This document shows positions 34,709 to 44,400 of a stretch of DNA of 64,000 nt, piece by piece. Origin of the DNA: CAZNPL01 sp964574815 (GTDB lineage: Bacteria > Planctomycetota > Phycisphaerae > UBA1845); contig CAZNPL010000003.1 in NCBI GenBank assembly GCA_964574815.1, positions 1 to 64,000 on the forward strand, given 5' to 3'. The notes beneath the pieces are model-generated. The model was not told the DNA's origin. It ran no database searches and saw only the letters and a program-made list of their open reading frames with translations. Each line of letters opens with the position of its first letter. Position 1 is the first letter of the stretch. A program made the translations under genes and the position numbers.

Positions 34709-37527
34709 TGCGCATCAGCCAACGTACACAACGGTTCGTTGCGATGCTGGTCGGCTTGCCGGCGGCGGCGGTGGTTTTGACGTGCGCTACACTTCTGACT
34801 ACGCAACACCTGGAGGCCCGCCGGCAGGCGCGGATCGACAAGGAGCGGATCGAGCGATTCGAACAGGCGGCCCAAGAGGACTCGTCGAAGAGCGGCGCGT
34901 TGGCCGCGGAGCAGAAGAGGCAGACGGAGTACTCGCTGGATCTCGCTGAGCGTCGCGTCCGGCTCACGACGATGGTGATCGTTGCGGCGGTCGTTTTTCT
35001 GATTGCGATGAAGGCGTTTAATGCCCTGGGCGAACCGCGTCTTCCGCGGCTGCAGGCGATCGAGCGGGACAAGGCGAGTGGCCGGGGGTCGGTGCCTGGG
35101 CGGCGGAAGTCGGGCGGATTCGCTTCGCGCCGCGCGAGCAACGGACAGAAGCCGGAACAGGTCGACATCGATTACGTGGATGTTGCGGTTCTGGAGCACG
35201 GGAGGGACAAGGGGGCGCTGATCCCGATTCTTCACGCGCTGCAGAACCACTATCGGTATTTGCCGGATGCGGCGGTTCGACGGGTTTGCGACATCACCGA
35301 TATCACGCCGGCGCAGATTACCGGGGTATCTTCGTTTTACCCACACTTTCGGCGGACACCGGCCGGGCGGCACATCCTGCGTGTTTGCCATGGGACCGCG
35401 TGCCACGTCGCCGGGGCCGAAGTGGTCACCGACGAAATACGGCGGCAGTTGGACATGGCACCGGACAGTGACACGGATCCGCAGCGCCTGTTTACGATTG
35501 AAAAGGTTGCTTGTCTGGGGTGCTGCACGCTGGCGCCGGTCATTCAGGTTGATCAGACGGTTTACGGCCACCTGACGTCCGACATGATTCCCGGGGTCCT
35601 AGACGAGGTGCTGGCCTCCGAATCGTCGGGACCTGTTCCGTCGGCGAACGACAGGCCGCACATTATGGAACCCGCGCCGGCGGCTTGGGGGGAGCTGCGG
35701 GTCGGGTTGGGATCCTGCTGTGTGGCGGGCGGCAGCGGCAAGGTATTTGACGCCCTTCGGCGGGAGCTCGACGTCGCCGGGGCCTCAACGGTTATCAAGC
35801 GGGTCGGGTGCGTCGGCATGTGCCATCGCACACCGCTGGTCGAGGTGGTGATGCCCGGTCGGTCGCCGGTGCTCTACACCGGCGTGAAGCCTGAGGATGC
35901 GCGGGCGATCGTTCGCAAGCACGTGCCGGTGCGAGGTATGGGGCGGCGATTCGGGCGTATGGCCTCGACGATTCTGGACGGGCTGCAGCGCGACCCCACT
36001 GCTCCGCTGATCACGCGCCGGCCAGTTGATTACCGCGACCCGCCGGTGGCGGCATTTCTCCGGCGGCAGAAACACATCGCGGCGGAGCACGCGGGTACGC
36101 TGGATCCAACTGACTTAGATGAGTATCTGCGGTGCGACGGATTCAAAGCGCTCGAGTGGAGTGTGCGCGAGCTCGATCCCGAGGGCACGATTGACGAGAT
36201 ACGCCGGAGCGGGCTGCGGGGGCGCGGCGGCGCGGGCTTTCCGACCGGGCTGAAATGGTCGCGCGTGCGTCAAGCAGTCGATAAAGTAAAGTACGTCGTG
36301 TGCAACGGCGACGAGGGTGATCCCGGGGCCTTCATGGACCGCATGATCATGGAGTCCTATCCGTTTCGGGTGATCGAGGGGATGGCGGTCGCCGCCTATG
36401 CCGTCGGCGCCAGGGAAGGCTACTTCTATATCCGTGCGGAGTACCCGCTGGCGGTGAAGCGTATCCGCAACGCGATCGAGCAGTGCGAACGGCGGGGTCT
36501 GCTGGGTGACAACATCTTCGGTACGGGGTTGTCGCTTCAACTGCGGATCATGGAGGGGGCGGGTGCGTTCGTGTGTGGGGAGGAGACGGCTCTGATCGCG
36601 TCGATCGAGGGTCAGCGCGGAATGCCGCGCCTTCGGCCGCCTTTCCCGGCGGAGCGCGGGCTGTGGGACAAGCCGACGCTGGTCAGCAACGTCGAGACCT
36701 ACGCGTGCGTGCCGTGGATCATGCGCAACGGCGCGGCCGAGTTCGCGAAGTTCGGCACGGCGACCAGCAAGGGGACGAAGGTCTTCGCGCTGGCAGGGAA
36801 GGTACGTCGCGGCGGGCTGATCGAAGTGCCCATGGGCATTACGATCCGCGAGATCGTCGAGGAGATCGGCGGGGGAATCAAGAACGGGAACGGATTCAAG
36901 GCCGTGCAGATCGGAGGTCCGTCCGGCGGGTGCATTCCGGCGGCGCGGTCGGACATTCCGGTCGATTTCGAGGCTCTCACGCGCGCCGGTGCGATCATGG
37001 GATCCGGCGGGCTGGTTGTGCTCGACGAGCGCGACTGCATGGTCGACATCGCCCGGTACTTCTTGACGTTTATTCAGAATCAGTCGTGCGGCAAGTGCAC
37101 GTACTGTCGGATCGGGACGCGGCGTATGCTGGACATTCTCGACCGCCTATGCACCGGTCGAGGACATCACGGCGATCTCGAATCGCTGGAGGACCTCGCC
37201 CGGGCCGTGGGGAAGGGCAGTTTGTGCGGGCTGGGGAAGACAGCGCCGAATCCGGTCATTTCCACGTTGCGGTATTTCCGTGACGAATACGAGGCGCACA
37301 TCGAAGGGATCTGCCCCGCTGGCAGGTGCAAGGACCTGGTCGCATACCGTATCAACGAGAATTGCACAGGATGCACGATCTGCTCGCAGTGCTGTCCGAC
37401 GGGGGCGATCGAGTTCACGCCTTACGAGCGACACCGTGTGGACGATCAGAAGTGCGTGCGATGCGACCTGTGCCGCACGCATTGTCCGGAAAACGCCGTG
37501 GAGGTGGTGTCACCATGCCCGGCCTGA
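34708..37527 (+). CDS. Membrane-anchored NuoE-NuoF-ferredoxin fusion flavoprotein
   Basis: 939 residues. Two N-terminal membrane helices (about 9-30 and 88-108) flank a charged helical loop, so both ends face the cytoplasm. From about 150 comes a NuoE-like thioredoxin-fold domain with [2Fe-2S] cysteines in CHGTACHVAG and ACLGCCTLAP. At about 330-415 is a second thioredoxin-like domain (GLGSCCVAGG, VGCVGMCHRTP) of the kind found at the N-terminus of HydB/HymB. From about 475 is NuoF: GRGGAGFPTGLKW (FMN/NADH site), CNGDEGDPGAFMDR, an SLBB domain, and SCGKCTYCRIGTRRM for [4Fe-4S]. The C-terminus carries two more ferredoxin sites (CTGCTICSQCCPTG, CVRCDLCRTHCP). The reaction is probably NADH oxidation with electron output through Fe-S clusters. 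Confidence 0.9.
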   Translation: MRISQRTQRFVAMLVGLPAAAVVLTCATLLTTQHLEARRQARIDKERIERFEQAAQEDSSKSGALAAEQKRQTEYSLDLAERRVRLTTMVIVAAVVFLIAMKAFNALGEPRLPRLQAIERDKASGRGSVPGRRKSGGFASRRASNGQKPEQVDIDYVDVAVLEHGRDKGALIPILHALQNHYRYLPDAAVRRVCDITDITPAQITGVSSFYPHFRRTPAGRHILRVCHGTACHVAGAEVVTDEIRRQLDMAPDSDTDPQRLFTIEKVACLGCCTLAPVIQVDQTVYGHLTSDMIPGVLDEVLASESSGPVPSANDRPHIMEPAPAAWGELRVGLGSCCVAGGSGKVFDALRRELDVAGASTVIKRVGCVGMCHRTPLVEVVMPGRSPVLYTGVKPEDARAIVRKHVPVRGMGRRFGRMASTILDGLQRDPTAPLITRRPVDYRDPPVAAFLRRQKHIAAEHAGTLDPTDLDEYLRCDGFKALEWSVRELDPEGTIDEIRRSGLRGRGGAGFPTGLKWSRVRQAVDKVKYVVCNGDEGDPGAFMDRMIMESYPFRVIEGMAVAAYAVGAREGYFYIRAEYPLAVKRIRNAIEQCERRGLLGDNIFGTGLSLQLRIMEGAGAFVCGEETALIASIEGQRGMPRLRPPFPAERGLWDKPTLVSNVETYACVPWIMRNGAAEFAKFGTATSKGTKVFALAGKVRRGGLIEVPMGITIREIVEEIGGGIKNGNGFKAVQIGGPSGGCIPAARSDIPVDFEALTRAGAIMGSGGLVVLDERDCMVDIARYFLTFIQNQSCGKCTYCRIGTRRMLDILDRLCTGRGHHGDLESLEDLARAVGKGSLCGLGKTAPNPVISTLRYFRDEYEAHIEGICPAGRCKDLVAYRINENCTGCTICSQCCPTGAIEFTPYERHRVDDQKCVRCDLCRTHCPENAVEVVSPCPA

Positions 37528-39131
37528 CCATCGACAACCGCTACATTGAGGTGCCGCCCGGGGCCACGATCCTCGACGCCGCGCGCAAATTGAAGATCGA
37601 CATCCCCTCGCTCTGTTTTCTCGAGGGGCATCCGCCGGCCACTTCGTGCATGGTCTGCCTGGTCAAGCTCAAGGGTCAGGACCGCTTCGTGCCTTCGTGT
37701 GCTACTCCGGCCGAAGAAGGCATGCAGGTCGAGAGTGAATCGAACGAGGTTCGGCGGCTGCGGCGCACGGGATTGGAGCTACTACTGAGCGATCACACGG
37801 GCGATTGCGCCGCGCCGTGCGAGACTACTTGTCCCGCGCGAATGGACATTCCGCTGATGCTTCGTGAGGTGCAGTCGGGCGATGTGCGAGCGGCCATCGC
37901 GACGATCAAGAAGGAGATCGCGCTACCCGCGATCCTTGGGCGGGTTTGTCCGGAGATCTGCGAAAAGGGTTGCCGGCTCGCGGAAGAGGGCAGCCCGGCG
38001 GCGATCTGCCAGATCAAGCGGGCCATTGCGGACGCGGACCTTGCGAGCGGATCGCCGTATCTGCCGCCGTGCGAGGCGGACACGGGCAAGTCGGTGGCCA
38101 TCATCGGCGCCGGGCCGGCCGGGCTCTCGGCCGCATTCCGCCTGCGTCAGTACGGTCACGAGTGCACGCTCTTTGATCGGCAGGCCAAGCCCGGCGGAAC
38201 GCTTCGGCATGACCCTGCTGCGCTCGGCGTCGAGGGACTCTTGCCTGAAGACATTCTCGACGGAGAGATTGACGTTATAGCCAGGCTTGGCGCGGCATTC
38301 CGGATGGACGTTGAGGTCGGTCGCGACGTGTCGCTGGATCAACTGCGCGAAACGTTCAACGCCGTGCTGGTGGCGTCCGGTCCTATGACTGGAAGCGAGA
38401 CGGCGTTTCTCGGTCTGCCTGTGGTCCGTCGGCGAATTCAGGCGGATCGGCGAACGCACCGCACGGAGTATGAGGACGTATTTGCGGCCGGCGACGCGGT
38501 ACGGCCCGGCAACCTGGTTGTGCGGGCGGTCGCGGACGGGAAGGCCGCGGCCCGCTGCATCCACCAGTTTCTCAGCGATCAGGAGGTGGTCGGAGAGCCG
38601 CAGGCGTACACATTTCGCTCTGGGCTGACCGGTTACGTTGATGAAGAGTCGGGAAGTGGGGAGGTGATCGCCATCCGCCGGCCTCGCGTTCCGACGCCGT
38701 CGGATCCGTCGGCCTCGCTGGCGCTGGAGCAGTGCAGATCGGAGGCCTCCCGGTGCCTTCAATGCGACTGTTCCGCCCGATCGGTGTGCAAGCTGCGGTA
38801 CTATAGCGAGCAATATCGGGCCGTTGCGCATCGTTTCCGGGGGGAGCGGCATCAACTGCAGCGCCGCGTGCACGGCAAGCATGTCATCTTTGAGCCGGGC
38901 AAGTGCATTCTTTGCGGTCTGTGTATTCGCATCGCGGAGGAGGCGCGTGAGCCGTTGGGTTTGACGTTCATCGGCCGGGGATTCGACGTTCGTGTGGGCG
39001 TCCCGCTGGACCGGTCGCTGAACGAGGCGCTGAAGAACTCCGCTCGCGAATGTGCGGAGGCATGCCCGACGGGGGCGTTGACGTATCAACCTGAGGGGAT
39101 GGGGGTGAAGCGTCCGGGCGGTTGGATGTAG
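37515..39131 (+). CDS. NuoG-N/GltD-like FAD oxidoreductase lacking an NAD(P)H domain
   Basis: 538 residues from ATG 37515, overlapping the NuoF gene by 13 bases. Residues 1-90 are a plant-type [2Fe-2S] ferredoxin domain as in NuoG (CFLEGHPPATSCMVCLVKL, then SCATPAEEGM). Next is the GltD-type Fe-S region (GDCAAPCETTCPARMDIP, GRVCPEICEKGCRL). An FAD Rossmann motif follows (VAIIGAGPAGLSAAFRLRQY), then FDRQAKPGGTLRH. The protein then runs from AVLVASGPMTGSE to YEDVFAAGDAVRPGN in about 40 residues, where GltD proteins carry a full NAD(P)H-binding Rossmann domain. C-terminal Cys groups (CLQCDCS, CILCGLCIRI, CAEACPTGAL) suggest further Fe-S clusters. It probably receives electrons from the NuoF subunit instead of from NAD(P)H directly. 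Confidence 0.87.
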   Translation: MPGLTIDNRYIEVPPGATILDAARKLKIDIPSLCFLEGHPPATSCMVCLVKLKGQDRFVPSCATPAEEGMQVESESNEVRRLRRTGLELLLSDHTGDCAAPCETTCPARMDIPLMLREVQSGDVRAAIATIKKEIALPAILGRVCPEICEKGCRLAEEGSPAAICQIKRAIADADLASGSPYLPPCEADTGKSVAIIGAGPAGLSAAFRLRQYGHECTLFDRQAKPGGTLRHDPAALGVEGLLPEDILDGEIDVIARLGAAFRMDVEVGRDVSLDQLRETFNAVLVASGPMTGSETAFLGLPVVRRRIQADRRTHRTEYEDVFAAGDAVRPGNLVVRAVADGKAAARCIHQFLSDQEVVGEPQAYTFRSGLTGYVDEESGSGEVIAIRRPRVPTPSDPSASLALEQCRSEASRCLQCDCSARSVCKLRYYSEQYRAVAHRFRGERHQLQRRVHGKHVIFEPGKCILCGLCIRIAEEAREPLGLTFIGRGFDVRVGVPLDRSLNEALKNSARECAEACPTGALTYQPEGMGVKRPGGWM

Positions 39132-39164
39132 AACCTATGGCCCCGCCGAGCGGAAAGACCGCAG

Positions 39165-39246
39165 GGGCAAGCTCCGCCGCTGGTGGCGGTTCCGCGTGCC
39201 CATGGCGCCCTCACTGGAGACCTACGATGCCGCCAGTGGCACCCAT
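39165..39246 (+). repeat. Interspersed palindromic repeat, long form
   Basis: GGGCAAGCTCCGCCGC, a short loop, then GGCGGTTCCGCGTGCCCATGGC, followed after about 24 bases by GCCGCCAGTGGCACCCATCA. The copy at 57773 has the same two-part plan. It lies between the convergent ends of the redox operon and the sulfatase gene. Confidence 0.75.
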
Positions 39247-39336
39247 CAGCGGTTTCAAGCCAGGCTCTGAACGTCACGTCGTCGTTGCGGGTGGGCGGCG
39301 CTTTGGTTACGGGGTTTCGTCGGGCTGGTCGCTGGG

Positions 39337-40809
39337 CTATTCAGTGGTTTCGTCGTCGATGTAACCCAGGCTTTTGAGGGCGCGCAAGGCTCGAGGGTCC
39401 TGGGGAGCGCCACCGGCCGGAAACGGCCTGGTGCGGAACGGGTCGAGTTTCTCCAGAAAGCCGAGCAGGCGCTCCGCTTGCGCGTGGTCGCGGGTGAAGA
39501 GGTTCTTTTTTTCTTGTGGATCGTCGATGAGGTTATACAATTCGCTGTCTTCGGGATGGTCCAGCCGCCAAATCAGTTTCCATATACCGTCGGTTGCGCA
39601 GTAGAGATTACCGGCTTTGGGCCGCCATCGCAGGATGCGCGAGTTCAGATCGAACTTGTTCAGCGCGTCGGCGTACGCTAAGCGCGGCGTATCCTCGCGG
39701 CCGTGAACGAGGCGTGCCAGCGAGCGTCCGGTGACTTTGGGTGTATCAGGAAGTTCCAGAGCTTCGACGATCGTCGGGTAGATATCGATGGTCCGGACCA
39801 TCTTGCTGATTTTCCTGCCGGTGGACCAGCCGGGAACGCGAAGGATGAAGGGAACGTGTATTTGCTCTTCGTACAGGATCGTGTGGAACCACCAGCCGTG
39901 TTCGCCGAGTCCCTCGCCGTGGTCTCCTACGACGACGACGATGGTTTTCTTGTATTGGCCCAGTTCTTTGAGCTTTTTGATGAGCCTTCCGAAGTGGTGA
40001 TCGACGAAAGCCACCTCAGCTTCGTACACGGCCCTCTGGACCTCGTTTGCCCGAGGTGGTACGTCTTGCAGAAACGGTCTGACGAATTCTCTCGGGGGCT
40101 GTGTTGAGGGCACGCGCGGATCGAAGTCATGGGGGTCCCAATAGTGGACCCATAGGAAGAACGGTTGATCCGGGGATAAGCCGTCCAGCCATTCAACCGC
40201 TCGATCCGTTGTACGGCCTGATCGTCTTTGATGGGCCGAGACGGACCACATGTAGTGGCCGTCCGATTCTCTGCGTAGCACATTCTCGCCGTCTTCAGCC
40301 AGTCCGTTGTCGAACGTCTGAAAGGCCCGGTCGAAGCCGAAGAACTCCGAAACGGTGAATGAACTGAGGAAGGCGGCCGTGTTCCAGCCAGCGGCCCTGA
40401 GCGTGGCCGGCAGGTACGGGACGTCGTCGTCGAGTCGATAACCGGATCGGGCATAGATGACTCGCAAGCCATGCTGGAAGGGATACAGGCCGGTGAAGAT
40501 CGACGCGTGGGACTGCGGTGTGGCACCCGAGGCGGATTTGCAGTTCAAGAACTGCACGGCGTCCGCGGCGAAGGCGTCGAGATTGGGTGTTTGGCCGAGG
40601 TCCACCGGTTTATAGCAGCCGAGATGGTCGGCGCGGGTGGTATCCAGGGTCACGAAGAGTACGTTATAGCCCTTTCCGATGCAGGGGCTTCCGGATCGCT
40701 CGCAGCCGAGCGGAGCGCTCGCGGCCACGGCCGATAATGCAACCAGCAGCGCGGCTCGGATCATCCTTCGGCGATCGATTCCGTAGTCGGGCACCATTCG
40801 GTTGTTCAT
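39337..40809 (-). CDS. Sulfatase-like hydrolase lipoprotein (alkaline phosphatase superfamily)
   Basis: 490 residues from ATG 40809; the frame opens at 40947. The signal ends in ASAPLGCERS, a lipobox. Metal and catalytic motifs: VLFVTLDTTRADHLGCY near the start, GATPQSHASIFTGLYP, WVHYWDPHDFD, and VVVVGDHGEGLGEHGWW. In true sulfatases the nucleophile is formylglycine in C/S-x-P-x-R; here the aligned segment is TPQSHASIFTG, with Thr as nucleophile and His in place of Arg. It is therefore more like the phosphodiesterase/phosphotransferase members of the superfamily, and sulfatase activity should not be assumed. Probably anchored in the periplasm. It points toward the redox operon and has no evident partner. 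Confidence 0.83.
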   Translation of the reverse strand: MNNRMVPDYGIDRRRMIRAALLVALSAVAASAPLGCERSGSPCIGKGYNVLFVTLDTTRADHLGCYKPVDLGQTPNLDAFAADAVQFLNCKSASGATPQSHASIFTGLYPFQHGLRVIYARSGYRLDDDVPYLPATLRAAGWNTAAFLSSFTVSEFFGFDRAFQTFDNGLAEDGENVLRRESDGHYMWSVSAHQRRSGRTTDRAVEWLDGLSPDQPFFLWVHYWDPHDFDPRVPSTQPPREFVRPFLQDVPPRANEVQRAVYEAEVAFVDHHFGRLIKKLKELGQYKKTIVVVVGDHGEGLGEHGWWFHTILYEEQIHVPFILRVPGWSTGRKISKMVRTIDIYPTIVEALELPDTPKVTGRSLARLVHGREDTPRLAYADALNKFDLNSRILRWRPKAGNLYCATDGIWKLIWRLDHPEDSELYNLIDDPQEKKNLFTRDHAQAERLLGFLEKLDPFRTRPFPAGGAPQDPRALRALKSLGYIDDETTE

Positions 40810-41204
40810 GCGGCGGGCGCGCAACACTTCGTGTTTCCTCTGGCTTTTCCGGCCGGTGGAACGGCCGGGGGTGACCATGCGTGGCGTCAAACGGTGCGGA
40901 TGGTTTTTCGGGAACTCGTTTCGCTGTCCGGTGATTGACCCCCACACGTTTCCACCCTAGCCCGTCGGGCGGCCTGATTCAAGGTCGACCAAAACGTGCA
41001 CGGGTTTGCCACTGGTTGACGGATCTCGGGACAGTCCAGTGCTTCTGGGGCGGCGCTGACCGCGGAAGCACGTTTTCGGGCGACGACAGGCTCGTTGTTT
41101 CTCACCGCCCCGGTGCGATAACGAGCGTCGGGGCAGGCGGCGAAGGTCCGTCGACCGCAAAGTCGAAAACCGGGTTCGGATTACGTGATGTGTCTGAAGG
41201 TTAT
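40810..41204. other. Divergent intergenic region before the giant gene
   Basis: The gap to the giant gene spans 40810-41444. Frames on both strands are short and without motifs. The promoter for the giant gene is at 41208; the remaining 41217-41444 would be its leader. Confidence 0.4.
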
Positions 41205-41207
41205 CCC

Positions 41208-41216
41208 TGGTATAAT
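41208..41216 (+). promoter_or_regulatory. Extended -10 promoter of the giant gene
   Basis: TGGTATAAT: a perfect TATAAT at 41211-41216 with the TG extension. No good -35 box lies at 16-18 bases upstream, as is common for extended -10 promoters. The leader to ATG 41445 would be about 220 bases. Confidence 0.5.
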
Positions 41217-41444
41217 TGATGTTTTGAACTACAACGTCTCGTAGGAGCGGCCAACGTCTTCGCTCGCGTGCACCGCTGGCGCGTATCGAGCTCGGGCGTC
41301 GAGCCACGACGCGACGGAGGGGAGTTCAGTGCGGTCGCCGCCGGTATCTGCGCGTACCCTTGAGTACTCGCGGGACAGCCATCCCGGCAGCCGTCGACCG
41401 TTCACCTGCGCTGGGTTCCTCTCGACAGACTCCGGAGGTGCACG

Positions 41445-44400
41445 ATGGGAAAGCAACGCTTCACGATTCTGCTCACTGCAGCGATTGCGGCACTAGGGCT
41501 CGGCAGGGTGCGGGCTCAGGTCGATTCGTCGGAACCTGCGCTGCCAATGCTGCAAGCATCCGTTCTGCCGCAAGCGCTTGCCGCCGAGACGCGCGCAGTG
41601 GCCCTGCCGGCGCGGAGCATGGACCTCAGCAACATCGGAGTCGAACTGTGGAGCGCAAGCCACGGTGTCGCCGGTAACGATACGGCTTATGGCGCCGCCG
41701 TCGACGCCCAGGGTCGCGTCCTCGTCGCCGGGTTCGTCAAGGGCGCCGCGACGAACGATACGGACGCTTATGCAATCAAGTACAACGAGTCGGGCGGAGT
41801 CGACTGGTTCGCGCAACGAAACAGCGGCGTCGCCGATAACAGCGAGACGTACGAGGACGTGTGCGTTGACAGCGGGAGCAACGTCATTCTGGTGGGGAGG
41901 CTGTCGGGCATTTACCCGCCATGGAACGTTGCGGGACTGGTGCAGAAGTACACGCCCGACGGCACGTTAATCTGGGAACGGCTTTTCGACGGTTACGCTT
42001 GGACTGTCAACCACGGCTGCGCGGTGGACGCGAATGACAACATCTACGTCGCCGGCCGCGCTTTTCGGGCGTGGAACACGAACGAGACCGACTGGATGGT
42101 CCTCAAGTACGACACTGACGGCAATCTCCAGGTCGGTTTCCCATGGTATTACAACTACTCGCATCAGCATGAGTTTCCCGATGTGGCCTACAGCCTCGAC
42201 GTCGACGCTGCGGGGAACGTTGTCGTGGCCGGCGTTATCGGAAGATTAACAAGCGATCACACCTGGCACGTGCGCAAGTATGCTTCCGACGGCTCGCTGA
42301 TCTGGCAGGACAGCTACGACGGCGACGCGGGGCTGCGCGATTATGCCTACGACGTGACGTTTGATTCCAACGGCGACGTCATCGCGACCGGCTGGACTAA
42401 CAAGGGTACCGACAACGGAGAGAACGCCGATTACGACTGGCTCACAATCAAATACAGCGCCGACGGCGACGCCGGCGCGGCCGTGCGCCTCTGGACCGAA
42501 ACGTACGAAAGCGCCGCCGCGCGGAGCGAGACGAGCGCGGCCGTCGTCGTCGACGGCTACGGCCACGTTGTGGTCGGCGGCTACGAACAAGGACCGGATC
42601 TGGTCAATCGCTGGCGGATTCAGCGGATGAACAGCGTTGACGGAGGACTCCTGGCGGAACACACCTGGGATACCTATCCCCCCAGTGGCGTGCTCGGGCT
42701 CGGGTTTCGCGACGGCCTGCTGGCCGTGACGGGATACACCGGCGTCTACCCCGAGCGTGACTACCACACCGCGCTGATCCAGACGACGTGGGACCCGGCG
42801 ATCCACGACTGCAACGAGAACGGCATTCCCGACGGAACAGATATCGCCGACGGAACCAGCCTCGACTGCAACGCCAACGGCATCCCTGACGAGTGTGATA
42901 TAGCCGACGTAGGGGCCGGTTTCGAAGGCATCGCGGGGTGGTCCGCGTTCGATGCCGGAGCCGCCGGGCTGGCGTCGGGGCTGGATGCATTTGTCGGCGG
43001 CGTGTTCGACGGCCGGTACGTCTACTTCGTGCCGCACAACAACGACGGCGGCAGCAACGACAAGGTGATGCGTTACGACACGACCGCTCCCTTCGATTCT
43101 CTTAGCTCCTGGTCGGCTTTTGACAATGCCGCTCAGGGCGCAGGGGCTGCCGGCGGTTATCTCGGCGGCGTTTTCGACGGCCGTTATGTCTATTTCGTGC
43201 CGTACATGAACGGCACCCAGCGCCACGGTGAAGTACTTCGTTACGATACCGCGGCGTCGTTCAGCGACAGTGCGTCCTGGACGGTCTACGACCCGGGCGC
43301 GCACGGTGTCGGCGTGGATGCGGACGGCTATTCCCGCGCGATCTTCGACGGTCGCTACGTGTACTTCGCACCGGCGGACAACGGCACGGAGGCGCATGGC
43401 GAGGTTCTGCGGCTCGACACGGCCGGCGCTTTCACCGAGGCGACTTCCTGGGCCACTTTCGATCCGGGGGCCAATGGAGTAGGGACGGACCCGGACGGAT
43501 ACTGCGGCGGTGTGTTCGACGGGAGGTACGTTTATTTCTCACCGACTTACAATGGGACGATCACGCACGGCGAGGTATTGAGATACGACACGACAGGCGA
43601 CTTTGGTGACGCCGCCTCCTGGGTGGCTTTTGACGCCGGAGCCGGCGGGGTCGGCGTCAACCCGGCGGGCTATTACGAGGCCGTGTTTGACGGCCGGTTC
43701 GTTTATTTCATACCCTACTACAACGGCGTCGCCGCTCACGGCGAGTTCCTCCGCTACGACACGACCGGCGACTTTTCGTCGGCCGCTTCATGGTCCACCT
43801 TCAACCCCGCGGACGCTGGGCTGGAGGACAACCCGGTCGGTTATATTGGCGGAGCGTACGACGGTCGGTTCGTCTACTTCGCGCCGTATTCGCGCGGCAA
43901 TTATGACTATCACGGCGAAGTGCTCCGTTACGATCCGCAGGGGCCGTTCGACGATCTCTCGTCGTGGGCGTCATACGACCCCGGTACGCACGGCGTCGGG
44001 GTAAGCGCTCGCGGTTATCAGGGGGCTGTTTTTGACGGCCGACATATCTACTTCGTCCCCTTCCGCTACCAGCAGGGTCCTCCGGCGGGCCACGGCGAAG
44101 TGCTGCGATACGACACGTTCGCGGGTTGGTCGCAGGACTGCAACGGCAACGGCGTTCCCGACGAGTGCGACGTCACCGACGGCACGAGTCCGGACTGCAA
44201 CCTGAACGGGACACCTGACGAGTGCGAGGTTCCGCCGATCGGCGACGGGGTCGATTGCCAGGCCGACGGCGTGCCCGACGAATGCCAGTTGGCGGGCAAT
44301 GACTGCAATACCAACGCGGTTCCGGATGAGTGCGACATCTCGGACGGGACCAGCGAGGATTGCCAGCCGAATGACGTTCCCGACGAGTGCGATCTCGATG

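Noticed and set aside
34708..39131. Hydrogenase (HydABC/HoxF-like) operon
   Set aside because: The NuoE/F-like parts resemble HydB/HoxF, but no [FeFe] or [NiFe] catalytic subunit or maturation gene is in the window.
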